This document shows, in pieces, positions 47,461 through 60,345 of a stretch of 64,000 nt of DNA; position 1 is the first letter of the stretch, and every line of letters begins with the position of its first letter. This stretch comes from Tigriopus japonicus (Eukaryota > Arthropoda > Copepoda > Harpacticoida > Harpacticidae). The stretch spans positions 8,874,477 to 8,938,476 of the forward strand of contig CM021322.1 in NCBI GenBank assembly GCA_010645155.1. The letters run 5' to 3'. The notes under the pieces were generated by a model that saw only the letters and a program-made list of their open reading frames with translations, was not told the DNA's origin and made no database searches. The translations under genes and the position numbers were made by a program.

Positions 47461-47633
47461 GGAATTTACCTACTCCCTCTAATAACCTCATCTAACATCA
47501 AGGTAGGTAGCTATTATCACATATAAAACATAAGCCTCAAGCATGGGCTCTTGGTCCTCTTGAGGCTGCCCTGTTTCATTTTCCAACGTTCTTTCACGTT
47601 AATCAATAATTATCATGTCTTTGAGATCAGGAT

Positions 47634-50600
47634 TTACAATCCAACGACTGGTTCAAACGTCTCTTTGGCTACATCCAGGAAACACGCATCCAAGAAACTT
47701 TCCATGGCGAGGTAGAAATGTGGTCTCACACTTCGTAAGTTATGCGTTGCATCCGTATAAATCTGGAACAATATAAAAAAGCTCAAGTGGTAAGATAATA
47801 TTTTGGTAATCACAAAACCTCGATTTGATCAATTTCATACCTGCTGTTTGAAATTGATACCTTCCCTGACGAGTGCTTTTGTCAGGACCATTGAGTTTTG
47901 CAAGTGAACATTGTCATCTCGCGTTCCATGAACTAGGAACAGTTTTCGTAGTGTTTTTGCCGTTGGCCGAAAATTGCGAGCTCGACTCATGACGTCACTC
48001 TCGTCATATCCTTTAAAGTTGCCCTCAATTCCTGGGGTGCCCATATACCGCTCAGAGTACACAGAATCTGAAATCAAAACAATCTATGATCAGGGGCAAA
48101 CACGGAAGATCCATAGTCTTTTTCGTCTTTTTGTTACTATTTATCAAGGAAAACAGAATCAATGTTACAACTTATTTTAGTCGAAGTGATACCGTAATTG
48201 AGAGCATTAACAAGAGTTCTAGGATTAAAATTAAAAAAAAAAAAACGGTGCTGCAATGTTACTCATACTTGATGACAAACTTTGAAATAAAGTTAGTGCA
48301 AGCAACTTTCACATTTTTACCTAATTTTAGGCCCTGTACCAAGAAGTTCAAGGAACACTCTTATCGACGTTATGGTCAAAGGCGTGTGTTTTTGTGTATT
48401 CATCATATTTTGCTCACAATATGGATTTTTAAAATCCGTTTTTTTTTTATTTTGATTTTCTTCCATTGGCAATGGTCATATTTTTATTTGAGATGCTTCA
48501 ATATTTTTTTGTGACTACTTCATGTTTGTTTCTTTATTTCCCTCGCAATTTTACTCTTTATCGTAAGTTTTATTGCATCATTTTGCCATACTGTTTTGTT
48601 TTTGATCAACGATTCTGTCTAGATTTTGGGTGCTTTTGGTCTACAATTCCTGTCTGTTTACTCATGATAATTTACAAGAAATTTGAAGAAAGCTTTACTG
48701 CCCGCTATCTATTTTTACCATAGAACCTCCAATTGGTGACTGGCGCCACAGCGATTCCACACTGAAAGAGCTCTTGTCTCTGGTCTGACAGGGCATGCAG
48801 GGTGACGAAACCTCCATAGGACCATCCCCAAATAGCGATGCGACGAGGGTCAATGATATGAAGGTTATCTACCAGATACTTGGTCACCTCAATCTGGTCA
48901 TCCACTTCGACAGTGCCTAATCGTTCATGAACCGCGAAACGGCGCTCGTTGCCGTCACGCCCACTGCCCCTCCCATCTATCAAAGCCACAATCCATCCTC
49001 GCGAACTGGCCAAGTAACTAGCCCAACCATGCTTCCAATGGCTCGTCACGGCCTTGGATCCGGGACCAGCGTACCTAGAATTCATAGCAAGGTTGAAGGT
49101 CTTTTAGCAAATTGACAACTTAGTGAGAACATTGATTGATCAAAAGGCAAGATCTAAAGATTTTTTAATATGCAGTACTTAATAGCTTTTATAATAAAAT
49201 TTGTGCTTCAGTTAGGCGACAGTTACGTCTGTTTTGGCACAAAATAAGAATTTTTGAAGTAGAAAAAGTCAAACGTGAAAGTATTTTATGTGCCAGAAAT
49301 TGCAAATTTTGTTGGAAATCGTACATAAATTTGTATCATTTGAGCTCAATACTATAAAGAATTAAAACAAATACAATGCTCTATACCTATCAAATGATGA
49401 TGTATATCTATATCTGAAACCATGAAATGGGATCTATTTTTTTTGCACGCAAAAGAACAATTCTTCTTTTCATCATCAATCTCAAAATCAAGAATATTTC
49501 GATGAAAGGGTCTTATCTTAATTGATTGCAGAAATTACGACGCTGAAACTACTTTCTGTTAGATTTAACTGTTCAAAGTTAGAAAATTTCAATGAGTTGC
49601 TAAAAGTAAAAAATATTGCAAAATTTGATCACAAATTTTTCCGTAACCGAAAAAATAAATCGAATTTGCGTTATTTCTGTCTACAATGATAACGTTTAAC
49701 CATTATGAGAGATTTTTTTTAAGTTTGTCTTGCTGGGGTTTCTTGTGGTTAAGTATTGAATTACAAACATAGCTTTTCAAATACCACACCATTATGTGAA
49801 AGCATGGCTTACACTTCTACGATCAAAGGATAGGATGAGAATGTGAACACATTGATCTCCGGCGGCAGGAACATCTTCACACTGGCCTCGTAGCCACTGG
49901 ATGTGGGAACAGTAAAAGTCCGTACTTTTGGCATCGTCATATTCACAGTTTTGGCTCGAAGCTCAGAGTTGTCGTTTAGAATGGCCAATTGCGACAGATC
50001 CTTGGTCCGATAGAGCAAAGTTTGTGGGATATCGGGCCCTCGGCAATCGAGCACAAAATATCTCATATTGTGGCTGAAACTTGCGTCGTTGTAAAGACAC
50101 CCTGAGGGCGTGATAACCCGAGGGAGTGGCACATTTTGGTTGTTCTTGCCAATCACGTGTTTTCTTAAGAGCAAACTCAATTCCGTTTCCGTCTGGTTGA
50201 TCATTTTCACCAACGGACAGGACACGCATTCAGGGTGACTTGATATGAAACTATCCGAGCTTTGGTTATAGATCCTGCGCAGTCGATAAAGATGTAGGTT
50301 TGAACTCTCACCATAAGGAGTAGCAGAGTAAAAGCTGAAACATTTCAAATATTATTTATTGTAGTTTCGTGTCTCCAGTAAGCAACACATTACGTCTTGC
50401 GCTTTTTGCCAGAGCCAATTTTTCAAAACTGTCGGAGGGAAAAAAGTTGGCCATTGTTCTGCGCTGTGGCCTAGTTTTGTTGTGAGCCATCGGCAACTTA
50501 ATGGGTTAGACAATTCTCAACCAAAGGGTCGATGGTCGAGGTTGGTGGGTAAGATAGTTGGCAAGTAGAACTAGAACTGGCATTTTGAACTCACATATAC

Positions 50601-53600
50601 TCCCTGGTGGGATCCCACCCAAATATCTTCACCACCTCGAACTTGCCATGCGTCAACGGCTGTTGAATGGAAGAATGCCCATATTGAACATTCAGAATGT
50701 GAAGGAATGGCCCATGGGATCCATCTAGCACCGGAGACCGAACCAAGAATTCTTTCTTCCCATCCGGATGATAAATGGGCATGGAGTAGAGATTTACCCA
50801 CCCACGAGAACGGGCAGTTTCGGTGTACGTCTAAACATATTGAGCGAAATGGTAAAGAAAGCTATGAGCGTAAAGAAATTCTTATATAAATTCGATGATT
50901 ACCTCAACACAAGCCCACAATTTGGATTGGTAGCAATGAGCCACCATCGATAAGTTTTGGTTCCGGTTCATCCAAATAGTGGAGAGCACCTCATCGTTGA
51001 TCCATTTTACGTTCACGAGATAATGATCACTAAGGAGCAATGAATCTTCTTGAGGTTATTTAACTTCAGACTAACTATCTTGTTGAAAAGATCTAACTTA
51101 AACCTCCCTCCTTTTGGGCGCCATTGCGGTGGAATAATTTCCGTCTTTTACATGCAAATGAGCACTCCCATTTTCGAATGAAATTCTTTTTTTCTCTCTC
51201 GTCTCTTTCAATCTCACTTGTTCTCTTGTTGCCAGATCTTTTCCCCAGAAAAAGAAATCATTAAAGCGAAAAACTGAGTGGTGGGTACTGTTCCAGGGAT
51301 ATTCAAATCAACGGCTGAAAGTGACTTAATCTCATTGAATTTGTGCCCGTCACTTACCTTTTCCTAATTATCGTGGGCGGGCGCAGCTCATAAACTCGTT
51401 CGTTGTCGAGATCCTGCATGTCGACAACTTTCAGCGTGACCTCTGGGTTCCTGGTTCCGGCTTTTGGATAACGCAATGGACCATATCGCGGATAGGACGT
51501 GGTTGTGCTGGGTTCGTACAATGGAAGACTCACCTCTTCCACCCGAGTGTCATTGAAGCGAATATAAGCCAGTTTTTGGGCACTCGGAGCGAACCAAACA
51601 GCGTTGTTTTGGCTCAAGATCTCCTCTGAAAGACAGGTTTTTTTATGTTACCTCAAGTGGAACAGAAATTTAGAGGGGAAGAAACCATTTCGCCAAGCAC
51701 GTTCCAACGAGATTCACAGGTTTCGTGGGGAAAGGGCTGAATGGCACCAAGGGTTCAGATTTCAGTTTGGTATGGACCTTCGAGGGCTCTTGGGGGTTCC
51801 TAAATATAACTGAGGAACGTGCTGAAGCACTTTGAAACTTGATCCGTCAGTGTCCATTTTGGATTGGTAGAAAGATTGAAAGGACGGAGGTATTTCAATT
51901 CCATTCACAGTAATCCCCAGAAAGTACTCGGGTTACCTACATTTGACAACGCCTGAATTGAAGTTGGATGCTTGTATTTTTTTGCGTAGGAAATAGAATT
52001 CCCGTAGAACAGAGGCAAAAAACTGATGTGCGATAGACCAACAAAAGGGCAACACCACTCAAGGTCTATTGACGCAAACAATACCATGTGACAAGATTAG
52101 TTGACAGGGATTTTCCTTTATTGAAATACCAAAAGTTACCTGAAAAGACAGCCTTTCATTTCCAATTAGGCGTTACTATCAATGTGTTTTGGAGGGCAAG
52201 AAATTGCCTTTGACAAGCTTCATGTTGAGTTATAAAGATAATAGGAAAAACAACCCTTAATAATCTTTATTCTGAATGAAAAGGGCAATGATGGCCCTGA
52301 TTATTATTTGTCATATACCATTCATCTAAACCCCAGCATAATTGAGCCAACCAATATAAAGAAGAACCTAAAACTCCTCCAAAATGATAAGCTACAGTGC
52401 AACTGGCAGTTCGTATTGGGAGATGATTTTCAAGACTAGCATTCAAGAAGATCGTGATCATAAGTGAGCATTTGTATAGGGTGAAGTAATCGACATTCAT
52501 ATGTACAAGGTAGAAAAAAGGCTCTATTTATGGTTGCTCCAATCCACTAATTCATCCCCAACACAAACTCCCCATAATTTACGACGCTTGTCTGGCCTTT
52601 TCCAGAGTTCGAACCTCTTTCAGAGAAGCCCTCAAAACTCTCAAGTGGAAAGGTTCAATTTTGAAAACGTACATCGACATCGATTTGGTGCCGAAAACCC
52701 CTCAAAGTATTTCGAAGTAGTCATTTTAAGTACAAATAAGCCATTCTCTTTAGACACGTGTATTATTTTTCCTACCTTCGTAGACCCAATCTGGGACCCC
52801 ATTGGAGATGACACTTGGAATGCCATCCGATGACAATGGAAACACTCTTGGACTGTGAACGGATGGTCGATAGTACAGGTTGTTTTTGTACACGAATACA
52901 TAGGCATTTCCCTTGGGAGCCCAACCCAAGTATTGGAGATGAGGATGGGGACTGCCATCATCGGGAAGATTGTCTCCTTGCACCACTGGATTGGGGGTAT
53001 CAGTGACACGAATCAGACTCCTAAAGAGGCAAAGTAGTGGAACATTATTACAGTACAGAAAAGGAAGCAGCATTTGTTTTGTAGTTTTAGGAATTCATGG
53101 TGTTAGATGGAATGTGTTTCTTTTTAGGAAGGCTCATAAAATTTTGTTCGTGGCAATGTCCAGAACTTAACGGGGAAATTTTTTTTCTCATTTTTTCTAT
53201 TTGTTTCTCATGTTGACAAAGCCTTTCAAGTGGCCAAACTTTCTCAAAATCAAGCCTTCCTTTCGAATCAATTTTGCAGAGCCTAAAAAATTACGACCAT
53301 GAACTTTCTTCCAAGTCTCCCTCCACGAGTGTGATTGACCGAAAAGACTCTTTACTGAGGCCAAAACCACGACATTTTGCCTTTCGAAATAAACTGAAAA
53401 CTGGAATTAAAACTACACACGGTATTCCGAATGGCTTTTTAGGTTTGAATCAAAATACCCAAAGACATCGTGGCACTTTTTGGACCCACAATTCAATGGG
53501 AAACAACTTGACTTTTATTGTATTGTATAAGTTTAGGCCCAAGGAAAAAGTTATATACCTAAAAACCTATTGATTATAACGTTTTTAATAAACTATTTAA

Positions 53601-56600
53601 CCCATACTTAGAGACCATTTAGTTATCTTATGAATTCAAATTAAATAAAAATTCATTAAGCCACAGCTCAGTTATTTGACCTTGAATGGTCCATTTTTGA
53701 CGCCAAAAAGCCGAAAAACGCTACAGTCATTTGTAGTTTATTTAAAACGTTATAATAAATAGGTGTTTAGGTATATAACTTTTTCCTTGGGCCTAAACTT
53801 ATCCAATACAATAAAAGTCAAGTTGTTTCCCATTGAATTGTGGGTCCAAAAAGTGCCATGATGTCTTTGGGTATTTTGATTCAAACCTAAAAAGCCATTC
53901 GGAACACAGTGATACAAATAGTTATAGAAGTTATTGAAGAAAAGTTGTCTAAAAGAGAAAAAAAGAAAGTACTCATTAATTTCGCCTTCGTTACTCATTC
54001 AAGAATTTTTTGGCCTCACAATAGTTTGCCTCCCCAGAAAAGTAATCCAGTTTCCACTTTCTCATTCAACAATAAATACCAGTTGGAAATATTGAAGTCT
54101 TAGGTCTTACACTTTTTTTAAGTTTTAATCTTATTTGTTCGACCATGAATCACTCACCCTGTGTCCACTTCAAAGATGGTGTATTTCGCCCAAAACGAGT
54201 GCCGAAAATGCTGCAATAGGAATTGATAAGAATTAAGTATTTTTTAGCTCTCTATCAATGTTTTTTTGGTGATGCTCAGGAGGTCTCACCTTGAAGTAAT
54301 CATGCCCTAGAAAGACGTACTTCCTATCACCAGAGACCTGGAAAACGCTCACGTCCAAATTGACGTAGGTTGTGTTTGGCACCAGAATAGTTTTTCTCAA
54401 AGAAGGGATCTCTAGGGAGATGACACATTTGTACTCGTCCAAGAAAACAATCTCATTATCTGAAGAAGAAGAAAAACGATGAGTCTACCTTTTAATGAAG
54501 ATCCACTAGATTCCATTGTTTAGACAGCAAGGCCATGTACAAACTTGAAGCTGGTCTACCCTTAATCTGATTTGAACGGCTTCTCAGGAAAAGTCTCTTC
54601 CCCGATAATAGTGATTTCCAACGCAATCCCTTTGCTTGTTTAACTTGGAACAATGAGAGCTACGAGGACCGACACGAACTCGGTATTTCTGTCTTCTTCA
54701 CCAAAGGTATGATGGCTAAAAGGACGTGATCAGATTACTTTTGCAAAAAACTCTGCCAAAATAAAGGCTCCTGTCGAAAGGCAGATCCAGATCATTGCTC
54801 TTAAATTGTTGTTCCAGTCTTTGTTCCATTGCCAATGAGACACGACGTCGTCGGAAGGCTTTGAAAGAAAGCCAATAAATTGACCACGACCAAGGGAAAT
54901 GCTGCAACCTCAATAATCTGGGCTAAGCTGGATTTAGGAGAAAGACACAATTCAGAATGAAAGGTCTGTAGCTCTGTGGAAAGAAGTGAAAATCCTGCAG
55001 GTATTTTCGGGGTAAATAATGGTCTCATTGGGCCTTTTGTCTATACTTATCATGACTAGTGAACAGTTTGAAGCTAATATTATGTGTACATGGTGTTCAC
55101 TCGAATTTGATCTCATTCCTAGTTGAAGCTTGGCTTAACGAAAGCATATCTTAAATGCCGAACCGAGACCATAAACCAATGCAACGACTGAGTTTCTTCG
55201 ACAATAACAAATCCTGATGTCATTAAATGTATTTGTAGTTGTACATTTATTGTTCTGGAGCCAACATTTCTTGATGTCTCATCATTTCTACCATAGCTTG
55301 ATCGCTGCTTAAGAGCTACATTGGAAACCTTTAGTAAAATGACTCCCCAATTCTGAGAACATTCGATGAACGACGAAGATAAACTCAATCAATTAGCTAA
55401 GAAATTGCCATTGGGCAAAGAACAAGTCAAAGGATATGTAAAAGAACATGCTAATAGAAAGAAAGGTCAGGCCAAAGTAGCTTCATGTACTAATGCCTTG
55501 TCGTGTATGTGCGTAGCACTTAACGCCGTTTGTATCTTGAGAAGGTTGAGTTGTGTAAGTACTGTCTTCTAAAAAGCTTCCGTAATCTAGCACTTTGATA
55601 TCATACGAAACATCATGAAATGGTATTGTTAATGATAAAACAAAGAAAAAATACTTGTAAAATATATCGTTGTCCGAATGCACAAAAGCATTGTGGGACC
55701 AAAATTGGTAACCTCGCGATTGCCAATAAGGGCACAATGACGCCAAAGTTGGATCACCTCCGTTCCACTTGCTTAGCGAACCGATCGCCTTTTATGAAAA
55801 GTTATGCCCAAGTTCTTTGATCGTCAAAGGTCCAATGAACCGCGAATGGGGCGAATTGAATTGGCCTTTCTAAAGGGGGCAAACCCCAAAGGCAAAATAT
55901 ATACCCATGCACCTGATATTCTCCGACCTTTTCCCCCCAAACAAAGTCATCGAAGCGTTTCTGGTCTTTTCACTCTTGGTATTTTGTAAGCGTGCCAAGG
56001 CTGGCAGCTCATCTTTCTCTTACTCGATTTAATGGCCTACATTGTAATGGTAATATCCCAAGGGCATCATCTGAACACTGCTTGAAGCAGGAAAAATGTT
56101 GAGGAAGAGATCCTCCTCTTCTTTGAGTGATGTATTGCGGGACCGTGAAAAGTGGATTTCAGGACCGTTTGTCTAGTTTATCGACAAGAAAGGCCTGGGC
56201 CGTCTGGAAAGGTGAAATACTGGCCTACCTCTTTTGGGTCAGTCAACCTACCATTAAACCCACACTGGTTGCGGTGCTTTCTTGTACTTACACACATTAC
56301 CACATTAGCAGGTCCTTATGTTGTTTTTCCCCGTCAAGGAAACCAAAGAAAACAACCTACACTCTAATACAAGTTCCCATGTTTCTCGTGTCTAACGATC
56401 CCTTCAAGAATCCATCAAGGTGAGGTCTGTACATCGATCTGTTTGCCTGTCTAAGTGCGTGAATGGCAGGGTCAAATGCTCGAGGCTCAAAAAGGTTATT
56501 CGATCCTCTTACCTGATATCCAAGTTCCGTTAAAATGGTTCCCGGAAAGATTGCCCGAGAGAAAGTCGCCAAAGGAGATTTTTCGACCCGTTGGACTTTG

Positions 56601-59600
56601 ATCTTGTGGGGGTGTGAGAAGGATGACAGACAGGACAATGAGGCCTAACACGGCCAAGATTACAATTGTGGCAATGAACATGCCCTTCCAATTTCGATCA
56701 CTGGCGGATGTGGCCACCAATTCCTGGAAAAGAGCAAGCAAGCACATTTTCATTCTTTTTCTCCTCGTATACATAACAATTTGTACTGCAAACCCTGCCC
56801 CATCGTCTTTAGAATAGGGACATACCAACAGTACGTAGAGTTTATAACTCGGTGCCTATTGTAAACTCTCAACGCTAAACTCAAGGTTAGTTATTTATAC
56901 CATTTTCGACTTGCTTACGTAGACTATTCTTCTTTCACTCATAACAACTCAAAGATAGAGAGGTCAATAGACATATTTTTATAATTGATTTCCTCGCCCA
57001 CTTAAAACATTTGTACTGTGAAGAATGTTCGGGGAGTTCCCTCTGATCGAAGCACCTTCCCTATTAATACAACCTTTCTTTGTATAACGCCTTGAACATT
57101 GGTCTAATTACAACTGATTTTATGAGACCCGACAAGAAAGCCCGCGGTTTTGGGAGGTTTTTAGTGCTGCCCACGTAATGAGGTTGGAAATGAGAGGCGG
57201 GATCATTGCTAATGAGCCTTGGCCAACATAGGAACCCTGAATGTTTTTTCCCAGGAATATATTGGAACGCCATGCATAGGTACTCAAGAACGGATCTTAG
57301 CATAATGAGCAGTCTCATGGAAACCCTATTCTAGGATGGCCTTAGGAAAAGTAAGGTCATGTTCATTCAAGGTGTTAGAAAACACCTGGCACTTGAAAGG
57401 GGAGGAAACTGATTCTAGTTTGATATCCCTCCGCAACCTTTCCTAAGAAGGATTTTGAAAGATAATCCGCGCCCAAAGGCCAAGAAACAATCTAATAACG
57501 GACCTAAAATGATGAATAGAGTAATGATGAATGACAATTATTAAGTGACATGGGGTCCTTCTTGGATAGTTAGCCGAAAGCTTTAAAAAAAATTCGACCT
57601 TGGCATTTAACTATCGACCTGGTATTTTCCATGACTTTAATTGAAATTTCAAATCAGTTGAGCACAATTGTCATTTGAGAACCCAATTGAAAATCATTGG
57701 TATTCAATACGAATGAACTTGTTTGGCCAAATCTACGTTCAAACAACAACTTTATAATTTGGTTTAATACGGAAAGATTTTTTATCAAGTTTCACATGTT
57801 TTAAGACCTTTTTTTGAGGGGGGGGTGATTTTTTATTTTTTTTATTTGTTTTGATTTTGGAAAAAAAATCTAGTGATGGGTCCGGATCGGCCATGAGATG
57901 AGCCGGCTCAGTATCGGATTGGATTGGTTCTGAGGTCGGCTAGTCGTGAGTCGGATCCAAAACACAGGAACCGATGCAGAGTCCAAACCGACCTCAGTGG
58001 AGTCGTCTAATAAAATTTAGATAAATTTTATTTGGAAACTTCATAATTGTTCCCCATTTTTTGGTTTGTTTTTTCTTCCAAAAGATACTTATTGTCTTAA
58101 TTCCGTCTTTAAAATTTTAATTGATATTAATAATTGTGATGTTAGAAAATATTTCTGTTAGAACAAGGGTAACAAGCCATCTTTAGCACTCCTTGAGAAG
58201 AGACAGAGAGAGATTTATTTCAATAAGTCCTATTTGACTTTTAAAAGGTAAAAGTTGTATGAGACGTGCACTATTTCTTTGGGAGCATCGAAGCCCAGGC
58301 TCACACAAATCAATAATTTATTATTAAATACGAAAACCTCCGTTGAGATTCCTCTTGCAAGGTGCCGCATCAACTAACGTGATTTTAAGCAATAAGCTAA
58401 AATTGAGTTGGTTAAATTTGAAAATTGAGGTACTTCCCTGCAAATCCATACTTAGACATAAAATCCAAATTTCATTAAGTTTGCTCCCGTAAGCCGTGTA
58501 AAGTTTCAGATAGTGTATTAGCCTTAGAATTTGAGTGCAGAAAAGCAAACTTTTTTAAAGAAAATTGTTGGTATAATTATGGGCTGCTAAAGGACCATTC
58601 GAACCCAGAAAGAAAGTCTAATATTTGAGAACATTAAACAACCGGTATTGCCAGGCCTAGGGTATTGACATCCTAAAAATTTACTCTTAAGACACTCGAC
58701 ACTTTCAGTGTAGATTTCTTGATTTAATAAAAATAAATTATTTTGGAGCATTTCAGGCAATGATTGGATCAACATCCAAATTCAATCATTGTGTAAACAA
58801 TGTTTTGACAACTTCGCCCTTTTTAGCATTTTTCAAAAAAACCTTCTGGACCCCCCTAGGAGGATTGCCCCAAGTTTAAGAGCTGTTGTATTAGAGTCTG
58901 ATCAGATCAGATCCAAATCCAAAATTTTCATTTCGGTTCCGAACCGAAGTAGTGCGATTCGATCTGCAAAGTCGCAGAAATGACCTTGTTCTGGAACCGA
59001 AAATTTTTGGCCCGACCCATCCCTACTATTTTTTCAAGGATATGGTGAGTCTCTTCAGATAACAGACAAGGGCTTAACCATGTCATGTACTCTATGCGAA
59101 GCTTTAATTTCTATATCCAGAGCCCCTTCCTTGCGTGCAAATAACGGGAGAGTTCAATATTAAGTGTTTTCTTCTTGCCTTTGGACCTTTCTTTCAAACT
59201 ATGAATAATAGGCAAACGTTTGCAGTCTATCATCAGCCATGGCAAAGGAGAGTGAGCATGAATAATGTAATTTGTTAGAACACTCAGCTTCTTGAAAATA
59301 GCCTTTGAAGAAAATTCGCCTTCACAAAATGGGCATCAAGGTGAATGTAGTTATTGTATGAATTTATGGTATGCTTAAAGATAAGACATGATAAAAGTGC
59401 AAAAGTGTTCAAGGCGATGCCTTGGCCAGTCGAATTTGTTAGTCTCTATAAGCAGCCAACAAAAAGGGTTCGAAGTTTTTATCTTTCAGGTCTTTTTTTC
59501 TTCAATTATTGCGCTTGAAACCTGCTCACAGTGATTTCGGCAGACTTTAGAAATCACGAAATCATACTTTAGAAATAATGTGAGTGAGGCCCACATTCTA

Positions 59601-60345
59601 GTACAATATGAGCAGTCACCCTGATCAAAGAAATTGGATCGAGGAAGAAACCCGTTATGTAATTAGTTTGAACAATTGGTAGAGAAAGAGAGTTAAGGCT
59701 GGTCTACACGTCAAATAATTTGACAAATATCAGTCGAAATTTTTCATATGTGCCTCATATTTAGTGTTCAACGCTTTACATAGTACTAGGTTCATCAAAC
59801 ATTTTGAATATTTCGGCAAATATTTGTAATATTATTTGATGAATTATTTGACGTGTAGACCAGCCTTTAAATGAGCAAGTAGAAGTCTTCCGTAGTAAAG
59901 CAGCCCAAGCTTTAAAGGCTTATCCAGCCTTACATCTGAAAAACAGCCTCTGGTCTTTTAAAATTAGCATTATGTAAATCTTGTACTGTTTTTATAACGC
60001 ATCCCTCTCTTACTTAGCTCAACGGAATCTCTTTTTTTGCCATGTAGAGGCTTTATCAACCTCTTGTTTCGCCAATTTATTTTGATTGCACCTCATTTGT
60101 CTCCGTCTTCTCGTTTGAAACCAACTTTGTCTCACCTCAATGACATCGTCCAAAGTCTTGCCATCTTTTCCATCAAAAGTGAACTTCTTATTTCCAATTC
60201 GGTAAACGGTCCCAGATTTGGACTTGTCATTGGAACCACTCCCACCCCTTCCATCACCTCCACTTGAAGATGAGCAGCCTTGTTGCTTAGAGCTTTTATT
60301 GCCATAATTGGTTCTTTTCCCGCCTCCAGAGCTCACCACGTGCAT
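47634..60345 (-). CDS. Type II membrane dipeptidyl peptidase, S9B (DPP4/DPP6/DPP10 family)
   Basis: Twelve minus-strand exons: 60345-60136, 56723-56513, 54459-54290, 54210-54158, 53020-52776, 51625-51358, 51029-50903, 50830-50595, 50334-49813, 49074-48719, 48067-47841 and 47762-47634. All junction phases agree, giving 917 aa. The order is: a Gly/Ser-rich cytosolic N-terminus (1-70), ELVATSASDRNWKG, a membrane anchor (about 85-107) ending ILLTP, an eight-bladed-propeller region with EEE at 296-298 (substrate N-terminus binding), a Cys-containing insert, and an alpha/beta-hydrolase domain with GWSYGG (Ser766), HGTRDDN (Asp850) and YTDATH (His882). The triad is intact, so dipeptide release from Xaa-Pro or Xaa-Ala peptides at the cell surface is expected. 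The RNWKG...ILLTP anchor resembles DPP6/DPP10, whose vertebrate members have lost the serine; this one has not. Several introns carry MITEs. Confidence 0.94.
53418..53911. mobile_element. Foldback element in intron 4 of the dipeptidyl peptidase gene
   Basis: Imperfect inverted arms of about 175 bp (53418-53594 and 53738-53911) are separated by a spacer of about 143 bp. The ends read CACGGTATTCCGAATGGC and, inverted, CACTGTGTTCCGAATGGC. Shared blocks include AACAACTTGACTTTTATTGT and the complement of TTCCTTGGGCCTAAACTTAT. Target duplication is unclear, so the superfamily is not assigned. It accounts for nearly half of the 1.1-kb intron. Confidence 0.82.
55366..55572 (+). other. Unassigned 68-codon ORF antisense within DPP intron 2
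   Basis: The first 36 residues are charged and helix-like (DKLNQLAKKL, EQVKGYVKEHANRKK), followed by a Cys-containing random-looking end. A stop lies four codons before the ATG. It could be a fragment of a DNA-binding protein or retrocopy; no family was recognised. Confidence 0.2.
57871..59025. mobile_element. Possible hAT-type element defined by its ends
   Basis: The left end TAGTGATGGGTCCGG and the inverted right end TAGGGATGGGTCGGG match at 13 of 15 positions. TAGNGATGGG is a common hAT terminus. No transposase frame and no clear 8-bp duplication were found; the two ends could belong to different insertions. It lies in intron 1 of the dipeptidyl peptidase gene. Confidence 0.45.
59697..59866. 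mobile_element. 170-bp MITE with TTAA flanks in intron 1 of the dipeptidyl peptidase gene
   Basis: Terminal inverted repeats of at least 24 bp begin GGCTGGTCTACACGTCAAAT. TTAA lies at 59693-59696 on the left and 59867-59870 on the right, the target preference of piggyBac-type elements. The interior is AT-rich and non-coding. Confidence 0.85.

Noticed and set aside
48086..48723. A 142-codon plus-strand frame, overlapped by an 85-codon frame
   Set aside because: They lie in intron 10 of the peptidase. They are rich in Phe, Ile, Leu and Cys from AT-rich sequence and look random.
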